Below the pieces are notes generated by a model. It made no database searches and was not told the DNA's origin. It was given only the letters and a program-made list of their open reading frames with translations. From NCBI RefSeq assembly GCF_040183065.1, contig NC_091125.1:29413812-29477811 (forward strand): a stretch of DNA of 64,000 nt, in the 5' to 3' direction. Both the position numbers and the translations under genes were made by a program. Source of the stretch: Periplaneta americana. Taxonomy: Eukaryota > Arthropoda > Insecta > Blattodea > Blattidae. Of this stretch, positions 33,390 through 44,460 are shown piece after piece; position 1 is the first letter of the stretch; the number at the start of each line of letters is the position of its first letter.

Positions 33390-34296
33390 ACTTCTACTAG
33401 AGATGGCCGATATTTCACAAACCGATATTTTGTCACAGGTATTTTTTTGTCACAGATAAACCTGTGACTGATGACGCGAAATATCTGTGACAAAATATCG
33501 CTATCGAAATTTGCTCCGTATTCAGTACTCTGTGACTGATATTTTCTCCTTTACGTCGTTGGTTTGCGCGTGCGCATGATACAATAACAGCAGTCGGACG
33601 GTAGTTTCTCCATCTTATTATAAATGATGTAGTTATTACACGATTTAAATAATAACACCGTTGGTTACCAGTACTTAATCTTGTGTAAAATCCTGTCTGA
33701 ACAACTGTTTTATTTTGTAATTATTTACCAATGTTTTTTCCGAATACTTTTGTTTCGTTAATTTTTATTCTATGACCGAATACTATAATGTTAATGCACG
33801 ACTTAAAATACTTTATCCATTATATTATATACAATAAAAAGGATCAATTTTTAAAACGATTAGGATAATCATATAACCTCAATTTCTCCATACCCAACTA
33901 CATTTAAAAATGATCAACTGGTTCAATATCTACAATATAACTTTTTGGTACATGAGGTTAACTTTCGACATGTTACTGTTCAGTTAGGTATGTAGGCCCT
34001 ATTTATTTGTTAATGGTACATGTACATAATTTCTTTGTTGGATTTTCCCATATAAATCACTGATGAGTGGTGTGTATAGAGAAATCGTATTCACATTTCA
34101 CTGCTCTTCAATATTTCCTGCTAATTTTTATCGGTGTGACAAAATATCGGTGTAATTCATGCATATTGTGCTTGCGTATCGGTATAAAATATCGGTGTGA
34201 CAAAATCACCGATAAAAGTCACAGATATTTAATTGTCACAGTCACAGTTGTCACAGATACTTGAAAATATCGTTTAAGTTCATCTCTAACTTCTAC
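33390..34296. mobile_element. Non-autonomous hAT element with perfect 8-bp TSD
   Basis: The element (33398-34288, 891 bp) starts TAGAGATGGCCGATATTT and ends AAGTTCATCTCTA. ACTTCTAC lies on both sides (33390-33397, 34289-34296), a perfect 8-bp TSD. Within about 150 bases of each end the motif TGTCACAG or its inverse occurs many times, as expected for subterminal transposase-binding sites. The AT-rich middle has no transposase. Confidence 0.92.
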
Positions 34297-35330
34297 TGAC
34301 ATGAGTCCATGAAAGAAAATTGCAGCAACTTACAAGTCTCATATGAGGACAAATGTTGATACAAAATTTTGTTGAATATTAATTTATCCTTCACGTGTCA
34401 ATAGTCCATAAACAAGAGTTAACTGGAGGAAGGCTACTCTCCTGATAAGACCGAATACGTGTTCCCACCACACGGCAATTATCTTATTAACGACACGTGA
34501 ACAATTCCCAGAAGCGCCGAGAGTCGAGGCATGTAGATATAAGCATTACTCAGGCAGTTTGATATGAATTACCAGTGTGACACATTATTCCAGACGTTCG
34601 CTTGTTGTGATTAAGAAGGAATGCGCCTCCGCGGCACGTAGAGGAAGAAATACGGCTTGCATCCGACTCGACGGAGCCTCCACTCCACACGACGTCCTCG
34701 TTTCCTCCTTGAAATATGCGTTTCAACAACTGACAGCCTACGTTTCTGACAAATTTATCTGAAATAGTTGGGTTGATTATCCGCTAATACCATTCGTTTT
34801 CGAGTTTACAGTTCCTGAATTTCCAAATGAGAGAGATTTAAGATTCCCACGAGAAACAAAATAATTGTTTTGTCCTTGAACTTTGAGCTCATTATTATTC
34901 TGCCATTTTATGTCGATGTTAATTATGGAAAATACCTTTCTAATCAGATGTATTCAAATTAAGACATATACTTTTATTACTCGTAAGTAGTTCTAGGATA
35001 TCATTGTTGATGATAGTCGCTGCTTTGTTACTTTGATGTTTCCTGTCGCTGTGAATCCTGAGTGTAACAACATCTCTTTCTTCGATTACGCTCGCTAAAT
35101 AAACTATAGAGCACCACAGGGCTCAACTGTAGGATTTTTTCTTTTTACAATCTTCAGAGATGATAGGTATCTGTACAAGAATAAGTTCTGATTGTTAATT
35201 ATTCACTATCAATTTAAAAATCTGTTGTGCAATCAAAAACACTGGTTACAGGCTATTCGGTATCTCGTGAAATCTACCTGCGCGTAAGGGGAAAGAAAAA
35301 GTCGACTGGGAAGCTTCCCTCCCGCGTTAC
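34297..35330. other. No gene assigned; one 61-codon frame of note
   Basis: A 61-codon plus-strand frame (34577-34762) crosses a GC-richer patch, which is unusual in this AT-rich setting. It shows no domain I recognise and no splice context I can defend. Elsewhere nothing. Confidence 0.4.
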
Positions 35331-35857
35331 GGTACGTACATGTTGGGGCAACGATAAACGATAAAAGAAACGACCTAGCGACGCTTTGGTATTATCAAAG
35401 AATCAAGTGTTCATATCGGAGCAACGAGGACGCAGGAAGCCAACATTGTGATTTATCAACAGTAATCTCATTAGACGTTTTGATTTACCTAGAGAAAATC
35501 AAAACTGGAGTGGGATTTAATTGACTATTACACGATTAGAAGAAAGTATATAAAGATTAGAAGTAACGAAGTACTCCAATACAATAAAATATTAATTGAC
35601 TTACGAAAATACAACTGTCTTCAAATGTATTATTGTACCATCTCAACATTACAAATATTACGCTAGATGCATGCTAGATGGCAGTAGTGTCTTTATACAG
35701 ACAATGTAATGATTACTATTCAATAAATCTTAATATTAAACAATCTCTGATACGTGACTATCCATAATATCATAGAGCAGAAGCTATAACATAACCTAAC
35801 TAATATACACAAGTGTTAGAAAAGTTTTAATTAACGACGATGACATAAAAAATAAAC

Positions 35858-36171
35858 ATGAATAATTTTAAAAGGAATAATTATTGAATGTACAATTTTC
35901 AAATTTGAATGTGGTTGGTGGTTCAATTGATGTTATATTGGACGTGTGCGTAATAGAAGTGGAACTTGTTGATTTAGGCCTACATGGTGTATTCAACTTA
36001 TTCAGGATTTCCGAATGAATAATTTTAAAAGGAATAATTATTGAATGTAGAATTTTCAAATTTGAATGTGGTTGGTGGTTCAATTGATGTTATATTGGAC
36101 GTGTGCGTAATAAAAGTGGAACTCGTTGATTTAGGCCTGCATGGTGTATTCAACTTATTCAGGATTTCCGA
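35858..36171. repeat. Tandem duplication, 157-bp period, two copies
   Basis: Copies 35858-36014 and 36015-36171 differ at only a few positions, so the duplication is recent. Both are open on the minus strand (repeating LNTPCRPKSTSS and ITSIEPPTTFKFEN), but 157 is not a multiple of three and no family is recognised. Confidence 0.93.
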
Positions 36172-36378
36172 ATGGTGCTCTTCATTTATTTGTAAATCGG
36201 ATTTCAGAAGATGCATAGGTATGATCAGTGATTTTTATTAATCATTGTTCTTGAATGCCAATGCGAGTCATATTTGAAACTACTGTGCATCGACTGGAGT
36301 GATTTGTAATTTTATATATATATATTTTTTTTTTGACGTCCAGACCAGCGCAGTTTCAAATGTTGGCAAACAAAGAAA

Positions 36379-36460
36379 CAAATGCTAGGGACGCGATAAA
36401 ATTGAACAAATGCTAGGGACGCGATAAAATTAAACAAATGCTAGGGACGCGATAAAATTG
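36379..36460 (+). repeat. Tandem 28-bp repeat, three copies
   Basis: CAAATGCTAGGGACGCGATA plus AAATT and a variable 3-base end repeats at 36379, 36407 and 36435. The inner GCGATAAAA echoes the GATAAAAG motif in the TIRs of the surrounding element. Confidence 0.95.
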
Positions 36461-37044
36461 TGCGATAAGCAGCCATGATTGGTTGAAATACGTCCTTTCG
36501 TACCGTTTTATTGGTCAAAAGTAGTATGACGTAGTAAGAGTGTAATAGTCAGCAGAAGATACTCTACATCCACTTAATGAAAGAAGATATATATAGAAAA
36601 TATAACCTGCTAGGTTTAAGGTTAATATAACTTAAATACGTACTAAATTGAACCCGTTTCTCATCCCAAAGCTAGTATAAATTCATTGTGATGTGATTGG
36701 TTCTTGTGGTCACATAACGTATCACGAATAAATACACAACTGATCAATTTGTCAATATCCATGATAATTAATTTAATATGCCGAAATAATAATAAATCGA
36801 TTAATACTCTGATATATTGATAACCATCGGCCATTATACACATTAATATTATATTAATCAGACATAATATGAACGACAAGAGCGAAGAAAATAGAATTTT
36901 TCTTTTTCGTCCCTTTTATCGTGTATCTTCGCTTTTATCGTTACTCCAATATGCACACCTCAGTGAGAATGCATGCTTCATTTCTCTCTGATATAGCATC
37001 GCTGCTTCTTTTATCGTTTATCGTCGCTCCGACGTGTACGTACC

Positions 37045-37811
37045 CTTACACTTCCACTTGCAGGTAGCTTGGCTCGCTTATGCCTCTCATAAAGTTCATA
37101 CGATGAGTTACGACACACACAATCATTTGGTTTCATGAGATAACGAATGACCTATACTGCCAATTGATCTCTCTATCATAACATAAACGCAGTCTTAAAG
37201 TGGCCAGAAGAAAAAGGCATGGGAATTTTTTCCAAAACTCGCTTAATGTCATTTTCGTGAAAACTTCATTCTCATTAATTCAATTTTAATTTAAACCATA
37301 ATCATATTAACAGAACAGATTGTAGTACAGATCTCAGAGTATTCTATGACAGCGAACGTCTGTTTCACAAGCATTAGAATTTCATCGTAAAATTCAATTA
37401 GAATGTGTGGTATAATACAGACAATAACATTCTTTCTCAATGCCTGAGTCAATTTAATACGTTACTTTAGATTAGTAGGCCTAGACATAAAGTCGAATAT
37501 CCATTCGTAGTGCAGAATTAGGCCTATGTAACGAAAACTGATTCGGCTAAATTAGGAAGTATCAAAATCAAATTCGTTTTGTTATCAGTTCATATACTTT
37601 TCTGACCAATGACTCCAAGAATAGTTACGAGAAAAGAAATAATATGATTGTATCAAGTACCACAATTTGTATTCCATTTGCAAAACCTTCATACACTATT
37701 TATATTCAAGGTTCAGAAAGGCATTATAAAGTGTGAATTTCCCATAAACAACGTTAGATTTCGTGTTCCCAATAAAGGCAGGAGAAGTAACAATATTTTC
37801 TACAACTTATT
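37045..37811. other. No gene seen
   Basis: Contains two TAGGCCTA octamers only 33 bases apart (37486 and 37519). No coding signal. Confidence 0.5.
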
Positions 37812-37908
37812 TATGGCTTTTAAAGAACCCGAAGGTTCATTACCGTCCTCACATAAAAACTCCCTATCCTGAGCAAGATTAATCCATCATATCCCATCTC
37901 CCTACAAC
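37812..37908 (-). pseudogene. LINE 3' scrap
   Basis: The minus strand reads GYDGLILLRIGS-like remnants of the family segment GYDGRDWINLAQDRDQWRAY, then MNLRVP-like sequence and AAAAGCCATAAATAAG. It is the last roughly 30 codons of the LINE also seen at 30.7 and 43.7 kb. It ends 8 bases before the next transposon. Confidence 0.75.
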
Positions 37909-37916
37909 AGTAATTC

Positions 37917-38894
37917 TACAGGGACATCATTTTATTATTACTTGCATTTTTATTGTACCTGCATTTCTGAATGTACTTCACTCCCACCCCTTCACTAATG
38001 TCCTTGCTCCCGTCAGACACACAAACTTACGGCCGCTGTTGCATTCAAAGTCTTCAAGCAGTGAAGTAAACACTGCAGTGTATAGTGTGTTTCAGAAATA
38101 TGGTTGTGTTTTCTATAGAAGAAAGAACCTATATTAATAATATCGTACTAAAAATTATATTCAAGAAACTATAAATTCAATTACAGAGAATATGGTTCAA
38201 AATGTTTTAAATAATATGCGTAAAGAATTGAAGCCTGCATTGTAATGAACGGCAACCATTTTCAGCAACTTGTTTAAAAATTCAGATTAGCTTATTTTGA
38301 ATTGAGGTGGCTAGAAGCAAAGGAATGCTAGTGATATTTGTAATAACATGAGTTAAGTGCATCCAGTGTAAGATAAGTATCTAAAATTTTAGTGGCAAAG
38401 GCATATTTTAATCTCATCACAGATTAAAATTTAAATAAAAATTTCACCGATTTTACGAAAGCTTAAATATTTAAACCCCATTTTCTCAAAAGTAACTTAA
38501 GTGGACTTACAGCCCTTTACTTATGACCCCCTCAATTTAAATGCATCTCTATATTGTATGTTAACATCAATAATTAATATGCTAAATAAAGTAGGCATTA
38601 CATAATGAACATAGCCGCCTGAAAGGTTGAGTTTAAAAAAAAAAATGTTACTACTCTACTGTATTTTGATAAATTCCATAAAAGTGATGATCAAACTGAA
38701 AATCGTAATATTGTATTTCCCTACAACATAAATGGATACACTACTTTTCTCTCCTCCTATACCTAGTAACATGATTTCTTTACATATTGCATTAGCAACA
38801 TCAAACTCCTGTAATGGAAGGGGGGTTACAGTGTTTCCGAGTATAGCCAGGTGAATGTTAAAAATGTTGGTAAAAATGAAGTGATGTCCCTGTA
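37917..38894 (+). mobile_element. Deleted mariner-like transposon, copy 1
   Basis: Ends TACAGGGACATCATTTTATT and its inverse define a 978-bp element with a TA target. On the plus strand, MVVFSIEERTYI at about 38101 resembles the N terminus of insect IS630-type transposases. Soon after, at about 38240-38278, CIVMNGNHFQQLV precedes a stop, like their C termini. The middle of the protein is deleted. The rest (38650-38890) matches copy 2 at 60.8 kb inverted, including ACTAGGTATAGGAGG. Confidence 0.8.
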
Positions 38895-38999
38895 TATCTC
38901 TTTGTACATTAAAACTGCTAATTTGTACAGCAATAAATATGATCATCCATTTATTTTATAAATTTGGAATTTTCATAATTGTAAAATATTTGCCATAGG

Positions 39000-39000
<1 letters not shown>
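38895..39000. other. No gene seen
   Basis: Short AT-rich spacer. Confidence 0.5.
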
Positions 39001-39057
<57 letters not shown>

Positions 39058-39081
39058 TTGTTATTATTATTATTATTATTG
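39001..39081. repeat. (TAA)n-(TTA)n inverted microsatellite
   Basis: About 18 TAA units run directly into about 7 TTA units, giving a self-complementary tract that could extrude as a hairpin. Confidence 0.95.
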
Positions 39082-39224
39082 TTTTCTTGTTACTATTATC
39101 TATAATATTGCAATAATTATTATTCCAACTCATATTCTAATCTATTATTGGCTATACTATATGATATAGTATATTAATATTAATAAGAAATACATAAATT
39201 ATATTTATTATTTTTATTTGCTTA

Positions 39225-39463
39225 TTCAATGACACTATATCAACTACTGGATTATTTATCGTCGATGAGATTGGTGATAGCGATATGGTATTTGACGAGA
39301 CGATGCCGAGGATTTGCCATAGTTTACCTGACATTCGCCTTACGGTTGGGAAAAACCTTGGAAAAAATCCAACCATGTAATCAACCCAAGCGAGAATCGA
39401 ACTCACAGCCGAGCGCAACTCTGACCAGCAGGAAACACGCTACCGTATGAGCTTCGCAGTTGG
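39225..39463 (-). mobile_element. SINE (family with GTTGGGAAAAACC core), minus strand
   Basis: On the minus strand a tRNA-like head with box B AGTTCGATTCTCGC leads into GGTTGGATTTTTTCC, AGGTAAACTATGGCAAATCC and ATACCATATCGCTATCACC, ending near GTTGATATAGTGTC. The same body occurs at 42.2, 42.6 and (tail only) 48.2 kb. Confidence 0.8.
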
Positions 39464-39468
39464 CCTAT

Positions 39469-39478
39469 TATTATTATG

Positions 39479-39516
<38 letters not shown>

Positions 39517-39537
39517 TATTACTATTATTATTATTAC

Positions 39538-39583
<46 letters not shown>
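39469..39583 (+). repeat. (TTA)n microsatellite
   Basis: More than 30 TTA units with a few ACT interruptions. Confidence 0.97.
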
Positions 39584-39588
<5 letters not shown>

Positions 39589-40175
39589 ACGGCAAAACTT
39601 CACTAGTGCATAAGGATCAATTATGTAAACGATGGGAACAAGGCACAATTCCAGGTTGCAAGAGATAGAAATGACAGAGCGAAGATAGGGCAGAATAATT
39701 GCACTGGACATACAGAAAAAACTACAGAGAGAGAAAGTACAGTGTATTACAGAATTCCTGAAGCATCGAAATGGAACAGATACGACCCCAGATGATATCA
39801 GGCAACTCTCCTTTGAACACCTTTGCTCTCTTTTACTTTCTCATTTACTCTAAGTATAATGAAAAGGTAAGCTTATTGTGATATTGAAAGTCTGTTTTAT
39901 ACTCTGTATTAGTCGGCACTAATAAGTGTTCTACTCGGTACTAGTCGACCATTTTCTAAGTATTATTCTTGTAAAGCAGTCGAATTCCGTGATAAGGATG
40001 TACACGCAACACAAACTAGATGCAATCATTAGAATCAATATTTCAGTTGCTGCTGAGTTAACCCTGCTAGTGAGATGTATATAGAGATGACTCTATTGTG
40101 TAAGTGTACAAGTCCCCGCTTTTCTGCAAGACATGATATCCACACAGTGCACGTAAACATAACAATAGCGTCACT
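39584..40175. other. No gene seen
   Basis: Spacer. Nothing recognised. Confidence 0.5.
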
Positions 40176-40508
40176 GCGATAACCTTTAAGCTAGGCGTAT
40201 TCCCAAATTCATACCGACTGACTACACTAAGGTTCGCTGGGTACCCAGGTTTCGAGCAGGCAACCCCACTCATCCCTACACCAGCCCCCTCCGTGTTGCC
40301 AGACGGCGTTCGGGGAATGCTATGGATTGATGACGGAATGGAGAGTTTTTGGCAGAATGATGTAGATAGGCCTAACTAATATGGGGAAGCGGAAGAACTC
40401 CGAGAAAACCCCCAACTACGACCTTGTCCGCCACAAGTGTAAATTTTCCAATGAAAAATTCCAGGCTTGACCGGAACTCGAACCTGGACCACCTGCGTAA
40501 CAGAATGA
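40176..40508 (-). mobile_element. tRNA-derived SINE, second family, minus strand
   Basis: Box B-like CCAGGTTCGAGTTCCGG lies at the minus-strand 5' end (about 40465-40490). Next are GGCGGACAAGGTCGTAGTTG, TTTTCTCGGAGTTCTTCCGC, CATAGCATTCCCCGAACGCC and GGGTACCCAGCGAACCTTAG. The 43.3-kb copy has the same blocks in the same order. Confidence 0.75.
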
Positions 40509-40520
40509 AGACCTACCCCT

Positions 40521-41136
40521 CACAAGCAAACATTCTGATGGAGCAGATAAGAAAAGTATTTTTTTTTCTTTCACCGTGTTAATAATGTCAAAGGAAGTGC
40601 TTACACAAATTTTGGCCACTCGACCGCAATTATGAGCGCCGCAAAAAAAAAAAAAAGTTCGCCAGGAGCCGTTAGCAGAAAGAAAACACAATTTCATTGG
40701 AAAAATTTATTGGAACACGCACAACAAATTATTGAGCTACTTTTCAACATATTCCCCACCGAAATTGAGACATTTTTTATATCATGGGATCGACAGAGAG
40801 GCGCAGACGGCTGTCAAACGCTGGTTCCGATCTCAGGCGGTTGACTTCTAAGACACAAGGATACAAAAAAATGGCCCCATGGTATGACAAATGTCTCAAT
40901 TCCAGTGGGGGATATGTTGACAAATAGCGCAACAATTGCTGTATCTGTATCAATATATCTTTTCATGCAATTGTGCTTTTTTATGTAAACGGCCCCAGGG
41001 AAAAATCACTTTCTGGACGACCTCGTAATTGCGGTAGAGTGGCCAAAATTCGTATAAGCACTGCTTTTGATATTATTAAGATGGTGGAAGGTAAAAAAAA
41101 ATTGTTTTATCTGCCCCATCAGAATGTTTGCTTGTC
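40521..41136. mobile_element. Inverted dimer of mariner 3' ends (foldback)
   Basis: Two arms of about 270 bp (40521-40796, 40866-41136) are inverted copies around a roughly 70-bp spacer. The outer ends are ACAAGCAAACATTCTGATGG and its inverse. In the right arm the plus strand reads AVKRWFRSQ, then IQKMAPWYDKCLNSSGGYVDK-type sequence before a stop, the mariner C-terminal signature. The left arm carries the same region inverted. This is a tail-to-tail fusion of two 3' ends, which shares sequence with the 12-kb relic. Confidence 0.8.
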
Positions 41137-42223
41137 AGCCACCGCAGGGTATATATTCAACATAGACCAATTTTTATGAGAGTAACTGACAAATTTTAAA
41201 CTAGCTCACATAATGGAACAATAAAAAATGATGATAGGAGCATTCATAAAAACGAGCGAATGGTAGGAGTGATATTATGATGATGATGATGATGATGTAA
41301 TAAAATGCACTCATAATTAGAAATACAAAATTAGATTTGAATGGAAACAAATTCAATTTACGATCGCGTGTTTCGTTAGACGATTCGAAATTAAATGAGT
41401 CATTTGTAACAGACCTGTCGAAATGTTGTTTCTTAAAACATGTATTTAAGGATTGCATGACGGTTTGTTAAAATAAAAAAGACGAAATAATGATCGCTCC
41501 GAGCATTCATGGCTGTTATAAACATTCACTTAGAATTATATAAATATTGTATACTAAGTATTAAAGGAATATTTATCTCAGCAGTTTGCTTTCATCCTAG
41601 TAACCGTTTTGAAGACTGCATTATTTTCTTCATCTTTTGCTCTACGAGTGGCATCGGATCATGAGCGTTATCCTATGGAGGTATTTCTTACAATGATGTT
41701 GATGGTAATAATGGAAGTGGTGATGATACTGCTGCTAACGATAGTGCTGATGATAAAAATGAAATCATACACCGATTCAACAAAGTCATTGGATACCACA
41801 ATTTTTGCTTCTGAATTACAGACAATTATTATTAATAGTGCTTTTATAGGTGATACAATACTAACTTATTATGATTTTTGATGTTCTATTTTGTGAAGTG
41901 CTGCGTTTTAAATTTTAGTTTGAACTTTTTTTTTTCGTAATTTTTAGATTAAAACTATTGCTTCCTTGTGAAATAAAATTAACGGTGAAGTGCACAACAC
42001 AAAAAAAAAAACTCCAATTAGAAGGCAGGATAAAATAAATTTTCAGGGTGAGATGTTACATGAAACTCCAACGTGCGTTCTGTTAGAAACAAATTGCTGA
42101 AACAGAGCAATGACAATTTTAAATTCAGAATTAAGTAACACTCGTAATACTCTTGAAACTTTCCTCATCAGTGTATGGAGCATAAAGGTCTATATTCTGA
42201 TTCATTTTGTATTTTTTTATATT
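41137..42223. other. No gene seen
   Basis: Contains a short (GAT)n at 41276-41297. The frames of 85-90 codons have no domain. Confidence 0.5.
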
Positions 42224-42459
42224 AGTTGGTTATTTAACGACGCTGTATCAACTACGAGGTTATTTAGCGTCGGTGAGATTGGTGATAGCGAGATGGTATT
42301 TAGCGAGATGAGACCGAGGATTCACCATAGATTACCTGGCATTACCCTTACGGTTGGGAAAAACCTCGGAAAAAGCCCAAGCGGGAATCGAACCCGCGCC
42401 CGAGCTCAATTTCAGACCGGCAGGCAAGCACCTTAACCGTCTGAGCCACGCCGGTGGCT
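42224..42459 (-). mobile_element. SINE (GTTGGGAAAAACC family), full head, minus strand
   Basis: On the minus strand the tRNA-like head is GTGGCTCAGACGGTTAAGGT (box A region) and GCGGGTTCGATTCCCGC (box B). The body runs TTTTTCCGAGGTTTTTCCC, GGTAATCTATGGTGAATCC, ATACCATCTCGCTATCACC to GTTGATACAGCGTCGTTAAA. This is the best-preserved copy of the family in the window. Confidence 0.88.
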
Positions 42460-42621
42460 TTCATTTTGTATTCCGCATTGTGCTGATTTCCATCTGTCCA
42501 GTTCATGATATGTGACAACTTGCCTTTACGGAGCAATGGTCACAGCACGTGAGGGGGGGGGAGCGTAATTATGTGTCTCGAGAAAACATGTGCTCGTGGA
42601 ATGTCAAATTAATGTATGCGC
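42460..42621. other. No gene seen
   Basis: Spacer between two oppositely oriented SINE copies, with a (G)8 run near 42553. Confidence 0.5.
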
Positions 42622-42838
42622 TTGGGTATGGGTTCGATTCTCGCTTGGGCTGATTACCTGGTTGGGTTTTTTCCGAGGTTTTCCCCAACTATAACGCGAA
42701 TGTGAGGTAATCTATGGCAAATCCTTGGCCACTTCTCGTCAAAATACCATCTCGATATCACCAAAATACATCGACGCTAAATAACGTAGTAGTTGATATA
42801 GCGTCGTTAAATAACCGACTTCAAAAAAAAAAAAAAAG
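42622..42838 (+). mobile_element. SINE (GTTGGGAAAAACC family), plus strand, poly(A) tail
   Basis: Box B GGTTCGATTCTCGC, then GGGTTTTTTCCGAGGTTTTC, AATACCATCTCGATATCACC and GATATAGCGTCGTTAAATAA, with about 15 A at the end. The 5' part of the head is missing. With the 42.2-kb copy it makes an inverted pair about 160 bp apart. Confidence 0.85.
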
Positions 42839-43284
42839 AAGATTAATAAACAACGCTTTTCTTTTCAGATGGACAGAGAAGTGTCCTGTAAACAGAAATA
42901 TCTTCAATTGAGAGTTTAAGTATAAGGTAAGTTCAATTATTCTGCAATTTGTTTCAGAAAATATATTATCATAATACTCGTATGATTATACCTTAACCTA
43001 GGATACAAACAGGCATAAAAGTGTATAATTGACTAGTTACCATTATCCCTTCGTCAGTTCGCATCATAAACTTCAACAGCTGATATAAGAAAGTGTGTCC
43101 ACAAGGGTGAACTTTGAACAAAAGCGACACAAGTCAACGTTCAGTAAATACAGTGTAATGTGAGAGCGGTAGAGAAGAGAATGACTGACGATCAGCCAGG
43201 GCTGCCAGATCAGTAAAGTTAGAATATCGTACCAACGTTGAAGTGAACTGAATTTGAATTTAAAGAAGGGGGCACTACGACCCA
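42839..43284. other. No gene seen
   Basis: Spacer. Nothing recognised. Confidence 0.45.
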
Positions 43285-43570
43285 TGACTGCAACCTCATT
43301 AGGTCTATCGCGCTGACCCTCAAGTTAGGCGCATTTCCAGAACTCACACCAGCTGACCGCACTAAGGTTCGCTGCGTGCCCATGTTTCGAGCAGGAAACC
43401 CCACCCGTTTCTAGGCCAGCCCCCTTCATGCGTCGCCAGCCAGTGTTCGGGGAATGCTATGGAGTGATGATACAATGGAAAAATGTTGATGGAATAATGT
43501 AGATGCCTAAAATTGGGAAACAGGAGAACTCCTAGAAAACCCCTATTGCAACCTTGTCCGCCACTAAGTG
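43285..43570 (-). mobile_element. tRNA-derived SINE, second family, minus strand
   Basis: Shares GGCGGACAAGGTTGCAATAG, CATAGCATTCCCCGAACACT and GCACGCAGCGAACCTTAGTG with the 40.2-kb copy. The tRNA head is truncated here. Three short minus-strand frames within it are accidental. Confidence 0.72.
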
Positions 43571-43702
43571 TCACTATGGACCAACGTTAAAAAATATCGT
43601 ATTTTACATGTTTTTTATTTTTTAATGTCTTCCATAGTTAGCAACCACTGGTTCGGATTAGGCGAGTGTGCCGCGGAATTTTAAGTTAAAACTTTAGTGT
43701 GC

Positions 43703-44460
43703 CTTACTTACTTACTTACTTACTGGCTTTTAAGGAACACGGAGGTTCATTGCCGCCCTCACATAAGCCCGCCATTGGTCCCTATCCTGAGTAAGATTAA
43801 TCCAGTCCCTACCATTATATCCCACCTCCCTCAAATCCATTTTAATATTATCTTCTCATCTACGTCTCGGCCTCCCCAAAGGTCTTTTTCCCTCCGGCCT
43901 CCCAACTAATACTCTATATGCATTTCTGGATTCGCCCATACGTGCCACATGCCCTGCCCATCTCAAATGTCTGGATTTAATGTTCCTAATTATGTCAGGT
44001 GAAGGATACAATGCGTGCTGCTCTGCGTTGTGTAACTTTCTCCATTCTCCTGTAACTTCATCCCTCTTAGCCCCAAATATTTTCCTAAGAACCTTATTCT
44101 CAAAAACCCTCAATCTCTGTTCCTCTCTCAGAGTGAGAGTCCAAGTTTCACAGCCATACAGAACAACCGGCAGTATAACTGTTTTATAAATTCTAACTTT
44201 CAGATTTTTTGACAGCAGACTAGATGACAAAAGCTTCTCAACAAAATAATAACTGGCATTTCCCATATTTATTCTGCATTTAATTTCCTCCCGAGTGTCA
44301 TTTACATTTGTTACTGTTGCTCCAAGATATTTGAATTTTTCCACCTCTTCGAAGGATAAATCTCCAACTTTTATAGTTCCATTTCGTACAATATTCTGAT
44401 CACGAGACATAATCATATACTTAGTCTTTTCGGGATTTACTTCCAACCCTACATGTTGAA
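43703..44460 (-). pseudogene. LINE ORF2 C-terminal part with AGTA-repeat tail
   Basis: On the minus strand an open frame covers VGLEVNPEKTKYMIMSRDQN (end of the reverse transcriptase), VEKFKYLGATVTNVND, VVLYGCETWTLTLREEQRL, IIRNIKSRHLRWAGHVARMG and GRPEGKRPLGRPRRR. A TGA then replaces a conserved Trp codon near 43855. The frame continues behind it (REVGYNGRDWINLTQDRDQW, RAAMNLRVP), so a single nonsense change separates the last roughly 45 codons. The 3' end is GCCAGTAAGTAAGTAAG. The endonuclease and most of the RT are missing (5' truncation). The family is RTE/CR1-like by the YLG..V and GRP..GRPR motifs, but I cannot place it further. Confidence 0.88.

Larger units (their letters stand above)
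35331..37044. mobile_element. 1.7-kb inverted-repeat DNA element
   Basis: The left end GGTACGTACATGTTGGGGCA continues ACGATAAACGATAAAAGAA. The right end is its inverse (GTACGTACC at 37036-37044). Similarity extends about 100 bases inward on both sides. (G/C)TTAC abuts both ends, a possible 5-bp TSD. Inside are a 157-bp tandem duplication, a 28-bp triplication and no transposase. The type is unassigned. Confidence 0.68.

Noticed and set aside
34577-34762. Possible exon of a host gene (61 codons, GC-richer)
   Set aside because: No known domain, no supported splice sites and no neighbouring exon. Transcript data would be needed.
36025-36216. Minus-strand protein-coding exon pair
   Set aside because: The open frame is carried by a tandem duplication inside a transposon-like element, and no family is recognised.
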